A stretch of DNA of 64,000 nucleotides from Adhaeribacter_A terreus (lineage in GTDB: Bacteria > Bacteroidota > Bacteroidia > Cytophagales > Hymenobacteraceae). The first letter of the stretch is position 1. Each line of letters starts with the position of its first letter. Below, piece by piece: positions 41,268 through 50,442 of the stretch. The notes below the pieces were generated by a model, which saw nothing but the letters and a program-made list of their open reading frames with translations, did not search any database and was not told where the DNA came from. The stretch spans positions 310,001-374,000 of the forward strand of contig NZ_JBHSKT010000002.1 of NCBI RefSeq assembly GCF_042657365.1, written 5' to 3'. Position numbers and translations under genes: made by a program.

Positions 41268-41744
41268 TTACCTGTGAATTATAAATTTTTTATAGATCGT
41301 TAGATCCGAAACTGTTTCCTGAAAACCGGTATGCTGCAATACTTTTATGGAAGCCGGATTATTTTCTTTGGTATAGGCAATTATCTGGTCAAGGTTTAAG
41401 CTGGTAAATCCATAATTTATAATGGCAGTAACAGCTTCGCGCATAAATCCCTGTTTTTCAAAGTCCGGATTCATTGCATAACCAATTTCGCCGGTCTTGT
41501 TGGGGAAACCGCGGTAAAAGCCGGCCGCTCCAATCAGTTTTTTGCTGCTTTTCAGCTCCATTCCCCAATGTAAAGCGTTTCCGGCCGCAATTTCTGCTGC
41601 AATTCGGGTTAGCTTTTCTGTAATACCTTCTCGGGTAGTAATGGGTTTTCCGTCGAAATATGAAAATGGCAGAAGATCGTCCAGATCCTGCGAAACAATT
41701 GGTCGTAACGTTAAGCGCTCCGTTTCAAGAATGGGTACCTGCAT
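41268..41744 (-). CDS. GNAT acetyltransferase (RimJ/RimL type)
   Basis: A 158-aa acetyltransferase, with TERLTLRPI, WGMELKSSKKLIGAAGFYRGFPNKTGEIGYAM, and the terminal IIAYTKENNPASIKVLQHTGFQE block. Shorter than the neighbouring family members. 15 bp separates it from the next gene, so they are probably one operon. The substrate is unknown. Confidence 0.87.
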   Translation of the reverse strand: MQVPILETERLTLRPIVSQDLDDLLPFSYFDGKPITTREGITEKLTRIAAEIAAGNALHWGMELKSSKKLIGAAGFYRGFPNKTGEIGYAMNPDFEKQGFMREAVTAIINYGFTSLNLDQIIAYTKENNPASIKVLQHTGFQETVSDLTIYKKFIIHR

Positions 41745-41782
41745 GGGTTTTTACTCAGTAATTATAAAGTTCTGTCTCCTGG

Positions 41783-42619
41783 TTAATTCAAAAGCATCCG
41801 CATTTCAAACTGCGAAATGTAATTTACCATGCCGGCGGTTTCAAACAAAGCCAACGTTTCTACTGCATTTGCATCTACGTTGTTTAACCGAAGGGAAGGG
41901 TGCGTTTTGGCAACTTCCCGCAGCAAATTAAGTCCATAAATTTCTGGCGCCGAACGATCAAAACCAAACTGACCAATGTAACCGGTGGCCGGATTCAGAA
42001 ACAAATAAGCTTTCAGGTTTTGGTTCTCGAAAAGTTGCCAATACTGGTAAGCAGGGCCGGCGGCTTTTATTCCTTCGTTCATATTATCCCAGGCAAACGT
42101 GTAAGCCTGCAACGGCGCAATTGCTTCGAAATCTATTGCCGTGCTGGTCTTTATTTCGAAAGGACTTGGAGTTGAAGCCGGTTGAAGTTCGCCTTTAAAA
42201 CAATGCAAGGTGCGGTCAATTTCAAAACCTATGTTTCGGTAAGCTTTTATTGCTTTTTCATTCTGCGTGATCACTTCCAGGGTGCATTGCGAAATGCCGG
42301 CCCCTTTAAAAACAGGCAACGCATAAGCATAAAGTTTAGCAACCAGCTTCTGACCACGAAAAGCCGGAATTACGCCAGTGCCAGCATTATAAGCCGTTTT
42401 GTGCCCGTGCAGGTTACCCACGCCGGTAATAATAAAAGCTACCAGTTTATTGTTTTCAAACGCCCCGAAAGATAAGCTGAAATCTACGCGGCTTGCGCGC
42501 CAGCGGCTTTGCATGGCTTCTTCGGTTGCGGAAATGGGCACAAAATAATCGGAAAAAGCTTCGTTGAAACAGGTTACAATTTCGGACGTCGGGGTATTTT
42601 CAAGGGTTTTAATTTCCAT
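41783..42619 (-). CDS. GNAT family N-acetyltransferase, long form
   Basis: A 278-aa protein with an N-terminal GNAT domain (GTGVIPAFRGQKLVAKLYAYAL at the CoA site, about residues 80-105) and a C-terminal extension of about 130 residues. The extension looks like a second, degenerate GNAT fold (SLRLNNVDANAVETLALFETAGM). It is first of three acetyltransferases in the same direction, 38 bp ahead of the next. The substrate is unknown. Confidence 0.8.
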   Translation of the reverse strand: MEIKTLENTPTSEIVTCFNEAFSDYFVPISATEEAMQSRWRASRVDFSLSFGAFENNKLVAFIITGVGNLHGHKTAYNAGTGVIPAFRGQKLVAKLYAYALPVFKGAGISQCTLEVITQNEKAIKAYRNIGFEIDRTLHCFKGELQPASTPSPFEIKTSTAIDFEAIAPLQAYTFAWDNMNEGIKAAGPAYQYWQLFENQNLKAYLFLNPATGYIGQFGFDRSAPEIYGLNLLREVAKTHPSLRLNNVDANAVETLALFETAGMVNYISQFEMRMLLN

Positions 42620-42638
42620 TTGAGGTATGGCAGCAGTT

Positions 42639-42667
42639 AGTTTTTTAGTGACTTTTCCTACCGTTTT
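42639..42667 (-). repeat. 29-bp dispersed element, copy 35
   Basis: Core AAAACGGTAGGAAAAG, arm TCACTAAAAAACT. In the 78-bp gap between the GNAT and epimerase-like genes. Confidence 0.8.
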
Positions 42668-42697
42668 TCCGGTTTGCTTTTAAGTGGCGTTCCGGAT

Positions 42698-43618
42698 TTA
42701 GTTTTCCATCATTTTAATTAATTGCTGTACACTTTCCTGCGGCGAAGTTGCTTTAAAGTTAAAACGTTTTTCAAACTTGCTGCTGTCAAAAACATAATCG
42801 CGGTCGTATTGGTAAAGCATTTCTTTCGATTCTTTTACCACTGGCATAAACAATCCCAGCAGGCTGGTCATCCAGCGGGGCAACACCATCATTTTGGCTT
42901 CCGTGTTCAGGGTTTTTGCAAAAATGGCAGCCCATTGGTTTATTGTGAGCGCGGGGCTGCTGGTAGGTAAATGCCAAACCTGGTTAAAAGCTTCCGGAGT
43001 GTTGCCTAGTAAAGCGGTAGCTTTGGCCGCATCGGGCGTGAAAATGAAAGAATGTACTTTATTGGCATCGAGGAACCAGTTCGCTTTTTTACCTTGCTTC
43101 AGATTTTTGTACACCATTTCGGTAAGCATGCTGTTTTTCGGGCCAATAAAATCTGGGGCGCGGGCTATTAAAGCGGTCAGGTTTCCTGAGCGGGTTTCTT
43201 CCAGCAGCATTTCAGCAATTTGGGCGCGGATCTTTCCTTTTTCGCTAACGGGTTTTACGGGCGTTTCTTCGGTCATGTGGCCCAGGTGAGCAGCGTCGTA
43301 CATATACATATTATCGAAGAAAACGAGTTTGGCTCCGTGTTTTTTGCAGGCTGCAATTACATTTTGCATCAGGGCTGGCCAGTTTTTCTGCCACACGTTA
43401 AGCTTGTATTCAAAACCTACTACCAAATACACAATTTCGGAACCGGCCACGGCTTTTTCTACTTCTTCGGCTTTGGTCAGGTCGGCAGGAAAAAGCTGAT
43501 CTGTGACATTTGCTTTTTGGGGGTTGCGGCTTACCAATCTGATGTCAGTCGTATATTGTTTCAGGGCTCTTGCCAGTTCAGTTCCGATTGCGCCGCCGGC
43601 ATCTAAAATTGTTTGCAT
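42698..43618 (-). CDS. NAD(P)-binding epimerase/dehydratase family protein
   Basis: A 306-aa atypical/extended SDR. The N-terminal dinucleotide motif is unusual: ILDAGGAIGTELARAL carries GGAIG, in place of the usual GxxGxxG. A nearby VFFDNMYMY corresponds to the catalytic strand region, and ARAPDFIGP is a later family block. It probably reduces or epimerises a sugar nucleotide or related substrate, but no substrate is implied by context. It is monocistronic or heads the GNAT operon. Confidence 0.8.
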   Translation of the reverse strand: MQTILDAGGAIGTELARALKQYTTDIRLVSRNPQKANVTDQLFPADLTKAEEVEKAVAGSEIVYLVVGFEYKLNVWQKNWPALMQNVIAACKKHGAKLVFFDNMYMYDAAHLGHMTEETPVKPVSEKGKIRAQIAEMLLEETRSGNLTALIARAPDFIGPKNSMLTEMVYKNLKQGKKANWFLDANKVHSFIFTPDAAKATALLGNTPEAFNQVWHLPTSSPALTINQWAAIFAKTLNTEAKMMVLPRWMTSLLGLFMPVVKESKEMLYQYDRDYVFDSSKFEKRFNFKATSPQESVQQLIKMMEN

Positions 43619-43729
43619 AGTGAAAGAGGAAAATTGAATTGATGTTGCAAATATAGGGCATTTGAAATGTTTAAACGTGAAGGCTGTTTTCAGAGTATTT
43701 CCGAAAGTGGAGATTTAAGAGGTTAACAA

Positions 43730-43758
43730 AGTTTTTGGTCGCTGAATGATACCATTTT
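43730..43758 (-). repeat. 29-bp dispersed element, copy 36
   Basis: Core AAAATGGTATCATTCA, arm GCGACCAAAAACT. Intergenic, between divergent genes. Confidence 0.75.
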
Positions 43759-43882
43759 TCAGGTCGAAAATTTCTGTGTAATCGGTTGAACTTTATGGCC
43801 TGAGATTGGTTGAGTAGCTATGTTAAAAAATGTGCCGCAGAATACCCGGAAGTAGGTATGCGGATAATTGATTGAATGTTAG

Positions 43883-43890
43883 TAACTTTG
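43883..43890 (+). promoter_or_regulatory. Candidate Bacteroidota -7 box TAACTTTG
   Basis: Matches TAnnTTTG, 61 nt before the DUF5723 ATG. No clear -33 partner. Confidence 0.4.
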
Positions 43891-43951
43891 TGCGTTTGAA
43901 AATCAGCCGGACCTGCCATCCGGCACCATAAGCCAACCCAAACTTCCTTAA

Positions 43952-45463
43952 ATGCAAAAATATTTACCGCTATCTTTAGTGTTTGCCGCTTTGTTTGCTT
44001 TTGAAAGTAAAGCCCAGCAAATGCTCGGCCTGAGTGCAAGCAATTATTCGGGTATAAACCGGATGCACGTAAGCCCGGCTTCCATTGCCGATTCCCGTTC
44101 CAAATTTTCGCTGTTCATTTCGAGCATCGATGTGAATGTTTCCAATAATTATGTGGGCTACTACGGGAATGAATCTATTTATAAGGTGATAAAAGAAGAC
44201 CTGGATGTGCAGGAAAGCAACCTGCAGGTTATTCAGAACGATCGCCCTAAATTGCTTACGGCTTCAATAGATTACCGCGGACCTTCTTTTATGGTTATGC
44301 TCAGCCCGAAACACAGCGTGGCGTTGAGCACCCGCGTGCGCGGCGGCCTGAATTTTAATAATGTTTCGGAACCGATCGCAGAAATTTTGCGGGCCGGTGC
44401 TCCCAACGAAGCCATGCTCGATAGAGTGTACGACAACAATCAGTTCAGCATGAACGCCAACGTGAACGCTGAAATTGGTGTTACGTATGCCCGGGTTCTG
44501 TTTAATAAAGGTTCACAATTTCTGAAAGCGGGCGCCACGCTTAAAAAAGTAACCGGGGTTTATTCCGCGCACTTTATTAATAAGAATATGAACTTCATAA
44601 TATCTACCCGCGATTATCCCGCTCCCTCTACCGACGAATATCACAACGTAGAGATCCAGGACATGGAAGCGCAGTTTGGTTACATGAGTGAAGATTTTAT
44701 GGATGGCGTTTCGTTTTCGAAAGCAATGAGCTGGATTGCAGCCAGCGACGCGCCCGGAAATGGCTGGGGTGCTGATCTGGGTTTTACCTACGAATTCCGT
44801 CCGGATGTTGAGCAATATAATTATATCGTAGACGGCAAAACGTACCTGAACGACCGCAAAAATAAATACAAATTGCGGGTGAGTGCCAGTTTGTTAGATA
44901 TTGGGGGCGTAAAATACAGCCATATCGATAATATCCGGAGCTATACTATAAACGCGAAAAATGAAAATGTGAACCTGGATGCTTTTGAAAATGCCGAAGA
45001 TCCGGATGATTATGCACAGGTAATAAATCAGGAATTAAGCGATGAGGCTTTTGATATCAGAACGGAATTTACTTCCGGCCTGCCAACCGCACTTCACCTG
45101 GACGTGGATTACCAGCTAGCCAATAAAGTTTACGTGAATGGTACTGTTTTTCATAACCTGAGAGATAAATATGCCATTTCGATGCGCCAGAATTCGTTGG
45201 TAGCTGTAACGCCGCGTTTCGAAACCAAGATCGTGGAAGTAGCATTGCCTGTTTCGCTTTACAACAATTACCAAATCTTTGGTATGGGCGCTATGGTGCG
45301 ATTGGGTGGCTTTTTTGTAGGTTCCGATAATATTGGTGGTTTATTCAATATTGGCCGTCCGTATGGCGCCAACGTGTATGCGGGTTTATCGGTATTGAAT
45401 TTATCGCGGGGGAAAGTGAAACCGGCAAAAGTGAAAAAAGTGAAACCGGTGAAGCAATCCTAA
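43952..45463 (+). CDS. DUF5723 family outer-membrane beta-barrel protein
   Basis: A 503-aa exported protein. Signal peptide ends ESKAQ; the mature part begins MLGLSASNYSGINRMHVSPASIADSR, the family signature, and continues as alternating beta-strand-like segments typical of a PorV/FadL-like barrel. The last 20 residues are very Lys-rich (KPAKVKKVKPVKQS). The function of the family is unknown. It is monocistronic with a terminator 26 bp after the stop. Confidence 0.83.
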   Translation: MQKYLPLSLVFAALFAFESKAQQMLGLSASNYSGINRMHVSPASIADSRSKFSLFISSIDVNVSNNYVGYYGNESIYKVIKEDLDVQESNLQVIQNDRPKLLTASIDYRGPSFMVMLSPKHSVALSTRVRGGLNFNNVSEPIAEILRAGAPNEAMLDRVYDNNQFSMNANVNAEIGVTYARVLFNKGSQFLKAGATLKKVTGVYSAHFINKNMNFIISTRDYPAPSTDEYHNVEIQDMEAQFGYMSEDFMDGVSFSKAMSWIAASDAPGNGWGADLGFTYEFRPDVEQYNYIVDGKTYLNDRKNKYKLRVSASLLDIGGVKYSHIDNIRSYTINAKNENVNLDAFENAEDPDDYAQVINQELSDEAFDIRTEFTSGLPTALHLDVDYQLANKVYVNGTVFHNLRDKYAISMRQNSLVAVTPRFETKIVEVALPVSLYNNYQIFGMGAMVRLGGFFVGSDNIGGLFNIGRPYGANVYAGLSVLNLSRGKVKPAKVKKVKPVKQS

Positions 45464-45489
45464 GCTTTCTTTCAAGTTTTTAAATATAA

Positions 45490-45523
45490 AAAAGCAGCGC
45501 AGAATGTACTTTGCGCTGCTTTT
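45490..45523 (+). terminator. Intrinsic terminator after the DUF5723 gene
   Basis: Stem AAAAGCAGCGCA / TGCGCTGCTTTT with a 10-nt loop. Its T tail is the first part of the 29-bp element at 45518-45546. Confidence 0.87.
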
Positions 45524-45546
45524 CTATATTAAACTAATACCGTTTT
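45518..45546 (-). repeat. 29-bp dispersed element, copy 37
   Basis: Core AAAACGGTATTAGTTT, arm AATATAGAAAAGC. Overlaps the terminator T tail. Confidence 0.75.
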
Positions 45547-45571
45547 TCTGAGATGCATGAGCTTTGTTTGT

Positions 45572-45669
45572 CTCTTTTGGAGGGGGTAGGAGGAGGACAG
45601 AAGAATTATCAGATAAATTAAAAATCAGATAATCAAAAAATCCTCCCCCAACCCCCTCCAAAGGGAGAA
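45572..45669. repeat. C-rich inverted repeat, family member 3
   Basis: Left arm 45572-45597 and right arm 45641-45669 are complements with a few mismatches. Same family as 27058 and 33651. Confidence 0.85.
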
Positions 45670-45717
45670 TTTCTCTTAAAAGTATAAAAAGCTGAAACAG
45701 CTCGTGAAATCAGAAGG

Positions 45718-46848
45718 TTATTCTAGCAACAAATCCGCAATTTCGTCGCCGGCGGTGCTGGAAAGAGATACGCCAATGCCGTTGCAGGCAAAACCAGCAA
45801 CAAGTCGGTCAGAGATTTTGCGTATTACGGGTTGTTTGTCTTCGGTAAAGCCCATGATGCCGGACCACTTTTGTTCGATCTCAAATTTCTGGTTTGGTAA
45901 GATCACTTCCGCCAGCAGCTTGTCGAGTTCTTTTAATATCGTTTCGTTGTAGGCAATTTCAGTGGTTGCTTCCTGTTCAAATGCCAGATTCCGGCCGCCG
46001 CCAAAAAGTATGCGCTGGCCTACATTCCGGAAATAGAAATAACCTTCGTCGAAATGGAAAGCGCCTTTAAATTTGAGATCGGGAATAGGTTTGGTGATGA
46101 TGACCTGGCCACGACCGGGCTTTACACAAACATCCGGAAGTAAGCGCTGACTGAAGGCATTGGTGCAAACCGCTACTTTTTCGGCCTGAAACGCTACCGT
46201 TTTCCGTACCGGATCGTGCACGTAAACGCATACCCCAGAACCAGTTTCTTTTAAGTCAATTACTTCGGCGCCGGTCCTTATTTCCACGCCTTTTTCTTGG
46301 GCGAGTTGCAGCAACGCTTTCATCATTTTACCGGTGTGCACATGGCCTTCGTAAGGGTTGTGAATTACGGTTTTTACTTTTTCGGGGTTAAACCCTAGCG
46401 TTTTTACAAGCTCAGGACGGTTGGTGTATGTGCCTTCCGGAAAAAGCGGTTTCAGGACTTCGTTTACTTTTCCGATACTTTCTAAGGCCGGCAGTTCTTT
46501 TTCAGAAAGCAGTTCGAAGCCGCCGGTGTGCTGGTAATCCATCACGGAATCGGGGAGTCGTTCGCGCAAACGGGCCAGGCCGCGCCAGCGCTTTTCGGTG
46601 AGGGCTAATACTGTTTCCGGCGGGGTGTGCTGGAGATCGGAGAGGAGCTCGGTAAGAGAGCCGAAAGAAGCAAATCCGGCGTTGCGGGTACTGGCACCGG
46701 AAGGAAATAAACCGCGTTCCAAAAGTAAAGCGGATCTTTCCGGGGCTTTTTCTTTCAGAGAGATAGCCGTAGATAACCCGACAATACCGCTGCCGATGAT
46801 GATAACGTCGTAGTGAAGGAAGGATTCGGTTTCCCAGAAAGAGAGCAT
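45718..46848 (-). CDS. FAD-dependent oxidoreductase, D-amino-acid oxidase/glycine oxidase (DAO) family
   Basis: A 376-aa flavoprotein. The FAD motif YDVIIIGSGIVGLSTAISLKE is at residues 13-33, GASTRNAGF follows at the usual position, and C-terminal FGGGRNL and ACNGIGVSLS are family blocks. It should oxidise an amine or amino acid; the substrate is unknown. Two full 29-bp elements lie inside (46175-46203, 46376-46404), encoding RKTVAFQAEKV and KTLGFNPEKV in the sense direction. Confidence 0.87.
   Translation of the reverse strand: MLSFWETESFLHYDVIIIGSGIVGLSTAISLKEKAPERSALLLERGLFPSGASTRNAGFASFGSLTELLSDLQHTPPETVLALTEKRWRGLARLRERLPDSVMDYQHTGGFELLSEKELPALESIGKVNEVLKPLFPEGTYTNRPELVKTLGFNPEKVKTVIHNPYEGHVHTGKMMKALLQLAQEKGVEIRTGAEVIDLKETGSGVCVYVHDPVRKTVAFQAEKVAVCTNAFSQRLLPDVCVKPGRGQVIITKPIPDLKFKGAFHFDEGYFYFRNVGQRILFGGGRNLAFEQEATTEIAYNETILKELDKLLAEVILPNQKFEIEQKWSGIMGFTEDKQPVIRKISDRLVAGFACNGIGVSLSSTAGDEIADLLLE
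46175..46203 (-). repeat. 29-bp dispersed element, copy 38 (inside a gene)
   Basis: Core AAAACGGTAGCGTTTC, arm AGGCCGAAAAAGT, near-consensus. Sense, in frame KTVAFQAEKV, in the DAO-family gene. Confidence 0.92.
46376..46404 (-). repeat. 29-bp dispersed element, copy 39 (inside a gene)
   Basis: Core AAAACGCTAGGGTTTA, arm ACCCCGAAAAAGT. Second copy in the DAO gene, in the same reading frame (KTLGFNPEKV). Confidence 0.88.
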
Positions 46849-46944
46849 GGTGCTGATAGTTTAGTTTTCAGGAATGAGTGCGAAGCTATGTATAATATTG
46901 GAAATTAAGGTTAGTCTGAAAATTGAAAGCTGTTTTCCCAACTG

Positions 46945-46973
46945 ACTTTTTCAGCCTCAAACCCTACCGTTTT
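46945..46973 (-). repeat. 29-bp dispersed element, copy 40
   Basis: Core AAAACGGTAGGGTTTG, arm AGGCTGAAAAAGT. Differs from copy 1 by one base. Touches the stop of the MFS gene. Confidence 0.93.
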
Positions 46974-48181
46974 TATGCTTCATTAATTTTAATCTTGCGG
47001 TGAACCAGCAAACCAAAAAACAGGAACGCTAACAAACTGCAAGTGAAAATAACGGCGGCCATGGGAATAGCGGTTTTATTGGCAAATACGCTCACGGCTA
47101 CGGCTGCCAGGGCTCCACAACTAAACTGCAACGTACCTACCAAAGCGGAGGCACTTCCGGCGTGGGCGGCATGTTTTTCCAGAGCGCCTGCCGTAGCGTT
47201 GGGCATGGCCAGACCTACGGTGCTGAGCGTGAAGAAAAGCGGCACTACAATGCCATAAATTCCGAACCAGCCGGTATAAGCCATCAGCAATAAAGTGCCG
47301 GCCGCCATGAGGTACAGAAAAGTAACTTTGCGCAGGATCTGGCTGAAAGAATAATGCAATAAAAGTTTATGATTTAGCTGGGAAGCGCCAATGATTCCTA
47401 CCGCGTTCAGGCCGAACAGCATGCTGTACTGGCGCCCGGAAAGATGAAAGATCTGCGTGAAAATATAAGCTGAACCCGTAATGTAAGCAAACATACCCGA
47501 CTGAATACAGCCTGCCGTAAGCGAGTAACCAACAAATTGCTGGTCGCGGAGCAACTGGCCATAGGTACGGAAAGAATTGCGCAAAGCCAGCGGGTTGCGT
47601 TTTTCCGGAGTCAGGGTTTCGGGAAGAAAGAAGACCACATAAAGCAACGTAAGGAGCCCGATAAGCGCCAGCAAAGCGAAAATATATTCCCACCGGAAAG
47701 CATCGAGCACCAAGCTGCCAACTGAAGGTGCCAGAATAGGAGCAACGCCCATAATGAGCATAAGCGTAGAAAATACTTTAGCCGATTGGTTGCCGTGATA
47801 TTTGTCCCGGACAATGGCGCGGGTAATTACCATACCGGTACAGCCGCCAATTGCCTGCAGAAAACGCAGCACTACCATGCTTTCCACCGAATTCGTGAAC
47901 ATGCAACCAATAGAAGCCAGTGAATAAACCGCCAGGCCGGCTATCAGATTCGGGCGGCGGCCAAGCTGGTCAGCAAGTGGTCCGTATATCAATTGGCCTA
48001 AAGCAATGCCCACGTTAAAGGAAGCCAGCGTGTACTGAACCGAAGCTACGGGAACGCCAAACTCAGCGGCAATAGCCGGAAAGGCGGGCAAATACATATC
48101 AATACTCATCGGCCCGAAGGCAGTTAGTAAGCCCAGCACCAAGATCAGGGCTGTATTGCCGGTAATTTTTTGTGAAACCAT
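46973..48181 (-). CDS. Bcr/CflA-type MFS drug efflux transporter
   Basis: A 402-aa 12-helix major facilitator. DMYLPAFPAIAAEF in helix 1, GPLADQLGRRPNL between helices 2 and 3, and RFLQAIGGCTGMVITRAIVRD in helix 4 are Bcr/CflA signatures. It exports small drugs or metabolites by proton antiport. It lies 38 bp after a nitroreductase in the same direction, and may be cotranscribed. Confidence 0.9.
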   Translation of the reverse strand: MVSQKITGNTALILVLGLLTAFGPMSIDMYLPAFPAIAAEFGVPVASVQYTLASFNVGIALGQLIYGPLADQLGRRPNLIAGLAVYSLASIGCMFTNSVESMVVLRFLQAIGGCTGMVITRAIVRDKYHGNQSAKVFSTLMLIMGVAPILAPSVGSLVLDAFRWEYIFALLALIGLLTLLYVVFFLPETLTPEKRNPLALRNSFRTYGQLLRDQQFVGYSLTAGCIQSGMFAYITGSAYIFTQIFHLSGRQYSMLFGLNAVGIIGASQLNHKLLLHYSFSQILRKVTFLYLMAAGTLLLMAYTGWFGIYGIVVPLFFTLSTVGLAMPNATAGALEKHAAHAGSASALVGTLQFSCGALAAVAVSVFANKTAIPMAAVIFTCSLLAFLFFGLLVHRKIKINEA

Positions 48182-48219
48182 TTTTTGTTCAAAATTTTAA
48201 AATCTGCGCTTTACCCAAT

Positions 48220-48804
48220 TCACTGCCAATCTATTTTCTCATCCAGCGGCGTTTTGCGTTTGCCTTCGGGTGTTGGTTTATCGGTGTAGCCCAGATACAA
48301 AATTCCTAAAACCAGGTCGTCTTCGCGCAGGTTTAAATATGTTTTCATAGGTAACTGGTAGGCCATGCCGCCGGAACCCCAGTAACTGGCTATGCCTAAA
48401 GCGGTAGCGCCAAGCAGCAGATTTTGCACCGCGCAGCTGGTTGCCGCAATTTCTTCGAGTACCGGAATCTTTGGGTTGTCGCCGCGCCGCATCATGGCAA
48501 TAATGATTTGGGAAGCGTGGTTGCCCATGTGCAGGAGTTTATCGTATTTGGCTTCCTGAAAATTTTCCGGGTCAGAGTTGTCTTTGTAAAGCTCTGCGTG
48601 ATCGAGGCAGAATTGCTGCACTTTCTCGCCGGCAAAAACTTTGAAACGCCAGGGCTCGGTATAAGCATGCGTTGGCGCCCAGTCAGCAAGCTCAAGCAGT
48701 TGGGTTATTTGTTCGTCAGGTATTTTGCGGCCGTTAAACTGGTTGGGTTTTATGGTGCGGCGGGTTTTTATGATCTGGCTAAGCGTGCTGAAGGAATTGT
48801 TCAT
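48220..48804 (-). CDS. Nitroreductase family protein (YdjA-like)
   Basis: A 194-aa FMN-dependent oxidoreductase. RRTIKPNQF at the FMN-phosphate site, ADWAPTHAYTEPWRF, and SYWGSGG are the YdjA-type blocks. It probably reduces nitro or quinone compounds. It is upstream of the Bcr-type transporter by 38 bp, which suggests a shared transcript for detoxification plus export; that link is inference. Confidence 0.87.
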   Translation of the reverse strand: MNNSFSTLSQIIKTRRTIKPNQFNGRKIPDEQITQLLELADWAPTHAYTEPWRFKVFAGEKVQQFCLDHAELYKDNSDPENFQEAKYDKLLHMGNHASQIIIAMMRRGDNPKIPVLEEIAATSCAVQNLLLGATALGIASYWGSGGMAYQLPMKTYLNLREDDLVLGILYLGYTDKPTPEGKRKTPLDEKIDWQ

Positions 48805-49212
48805 GTTGTAAAGGTAAAACTATTCTGTTTTTCAGATTTTGCCGGCTTCGGGGTTTCATATTTTTTATCAGAACGGGTTGGCTTTCCGGGAGTTTTCAGA
48901 ACCGCCGGACCTGATTTAAGTTGCTGAAAAAACAGTTTTCTTACCAGACTTTATCTGGCTTGAAGCTTCCGGAAAGGCAAAATTTAAGTTGCCGGCAAAT
49001 TAGTGAACAGGTTTCAGAAAATAGTGAAAGGAACGATAATTAAAGTAAAGCCGTTCAGAAGGCAGAAACATGATATTGATCATTTTTCTTTCTAATCTGC
49101 ATTTCTCCGGGTTTGCCGTTACGAAAAATATTTTTAAAAGTATTACCTTTACCAAATCTGCTGCCGGATAATTTCGTATACGCTGCAGGTATTCATAATT
49201 TAACTTTATTGC
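48805..49212. other. Intergenic region upstream of the desaturase
   Basis: About 410 bp between divergent genes with no ORF, hairpin or 29-bp element that I can support. TACCTTTA near 49142 partly fits the -7 consensus for the desaturase. Confidence 0.55.
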
Positions 49213-50283
49213 ATGGCAGCACCAAGATTTAAAGCCCCTAACAACGATTTTTTCTCGGAATTAAAAAACCGGATCAACGACCACTTTGAGCAAAAAGGGA
49301 TAAATCCTACGGGAAATTCCAAACTTTTTACCAAAGCTATTATTCTGGTTGTGAGTATGGTAGCCTTGTATGTGCACCTGGTTTTTCTTACGCCGCCGGT
49401 TTGGCTGGCCGTTCTGGAATGCATTGCTTTAGGCGTAGTAGGGGCTTCTATTGGTTTTAATATTATGCACGACGGTGCGCACGGCAGTTTCTCAGACCGC
49501 AAGTGGCTGAACAACCTGGCGGGCCTTTCGCTGAATATGCTGGGTGGAAATGTGTTTATGTGGAATACTAAACACAACGTAATTCACCACACTTATACCA
49601 ACGTAGATGGCGTGGACGATGACCTGGATGCGCGTCCTTTCCTGCGCCTCTGCGAATCGCAGAAAAAATATAAACTGCACCGTTTCCAGCATTTTTATTT
49701 CTGGGCTATTTACGCATTTTTATACTTATATTGGATCGGCTACAGCGATTTTCATAAGTACTTTACCGGCAAGATCGGCGATTTTAAAATTGCGAAGATC
49801 AAGCGTTCCGAGCACATTTCTTTCTGGGGTTTTAAACTCGCTTTTGTAGCTATATTTGTGGCGGTGCCTATTTTTATGGTGGGTTTTGTAAGCTGGCTCG
49901 TTGGTTTCCTGATCTTTACTATGAGCACTGGTTTGGTAATGAGTGTGGTTTTCCAGCTGGCGCATACCGTTGGCGAAACGCACTTCCCGCTTCCGGAAGA
50001 AAAAACGAATAAAATAGAAGAAGCCTGGGCTATTCACCAGTTAAAAACTACGGCTAATTTCGCTACCAATAATAAAATTGTTTCCTGGTTTTCCGGTGGT
50101 TTGAACTTCCAGATCGAGCACCATTTATTCCCGAAGATCTCGCACGTGCATTACCCGGAGATCAGCAAGATTATTAAAAAAGCCTGCCAGGATTATGGCG
50201 TAGAATACATCGAATTCCCGAAACTGCGATCTGCCATTTATTCGCACATTATGCACCTGCGCAACCTGGCTTTGGCCAGCTAA
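49213..50283 (+). CDS. Membrane fatty-acid/acyl-CoA desaturase
   Basis: A 356-aa integral-membrane di-iron desaturase. The three His boxes are HDGAHGS (HxxxH), HNVIHHT (HxxxHH) and QIEHHLFP; a Gln in the third box is typical of front-end desaturases and of bacterial linoleoyl-CoA-type enzymes. No cytochrome b5 domain is fused. About four to six transmembrane helices surround the boxes. It would introduce a double bond into membrane lipids; the position is unknown. An electron donor such as the ferredoxin reductase at 30822 could serve it. A terminator fused to a 29-bp element follows. Confidence 0.9.
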   Translation: MAAPRFKAPNNDFFSELKNRINDHFEQKGINPTGNSKLFTKAIILVVSMVALYVHLVFLTPPVWLAVLECIALGVVGASIGFNIMHDGAHGSFSDRKWLNNLAGLSLNMLGGNVFMWNTKHNVIHHTYTNVDGVDDDLDARPFLRLCESQKKYKLHRFQHFYFWAIYAFLYLYWIGYSDFHKYFTGKIGDFKIAKIKRSEHISFWGFKLAFVAIFVAVPIFMVGFVSWLVGFLIFTMSTGLVMSVVFQLAHTVGETHFPLPEEKTNKIEEAWAIHQLKTTANFATNNKIVSWFSGGLNFQIEHHLFPKISHVHYPEISKIIKKACQDYGVEYIEFPKLRSAIYSHIMHLRNLALAS

Positions 50284-50306
50284 TTCGTAGTTTCAATTTA
50301 AAATAT

Positions 50307-50340
50307 AAAAAGTCCGGTTCTGAAAAGAGCCGGACTTTTT
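50307..50340 (+). terminator. Intrinsic terminator fused to a 29-bp element
   Basis: Stem AAAAAGTCCGG / CCGGACTTTTT. The T run (ACTTTTT from 50334) is the end of the element at 50334-50362. Confidence 0.9.
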
Positions 50341-50362
50341 TGTGTAAAAAGCATAGCGTTTT
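50334..50362 (-). repeat. 29-bp dispersed element, copy 41
   Basis: Core AAAACGCTATGCTTTT, arm TACACAAAAAAGT. Begins within the desaturase terminator. Confidence 0.9.
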
Positions 50363-50409
50363 TTTGAGAATTTTCTGTTACAGGAATCTGGTTTTAGTTG
50401 CCGGAACAT

Positions 50410-50417
50410 TACCTTTG
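50410..50417 (+). promoter_or_regulatory. Candidate Bacteroidota -7 box TACCTTTG
   Basis: Matches TAnnTTTG, 25 nt before the ATG at 50443. Confidence 0.45.
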
Positions 50418-50442
50418 CGCGCAAAAAAATCTTCTAGCAACT

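Larger units (their letters stand above)
43619..43951. other. Intergenic region between divergent genes
   Basis: About 330 bp with one 29-bp element and a candidate -7 box for the DUF5723 gene. No ORF or hairpin is supported. Confidence 0.6.
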
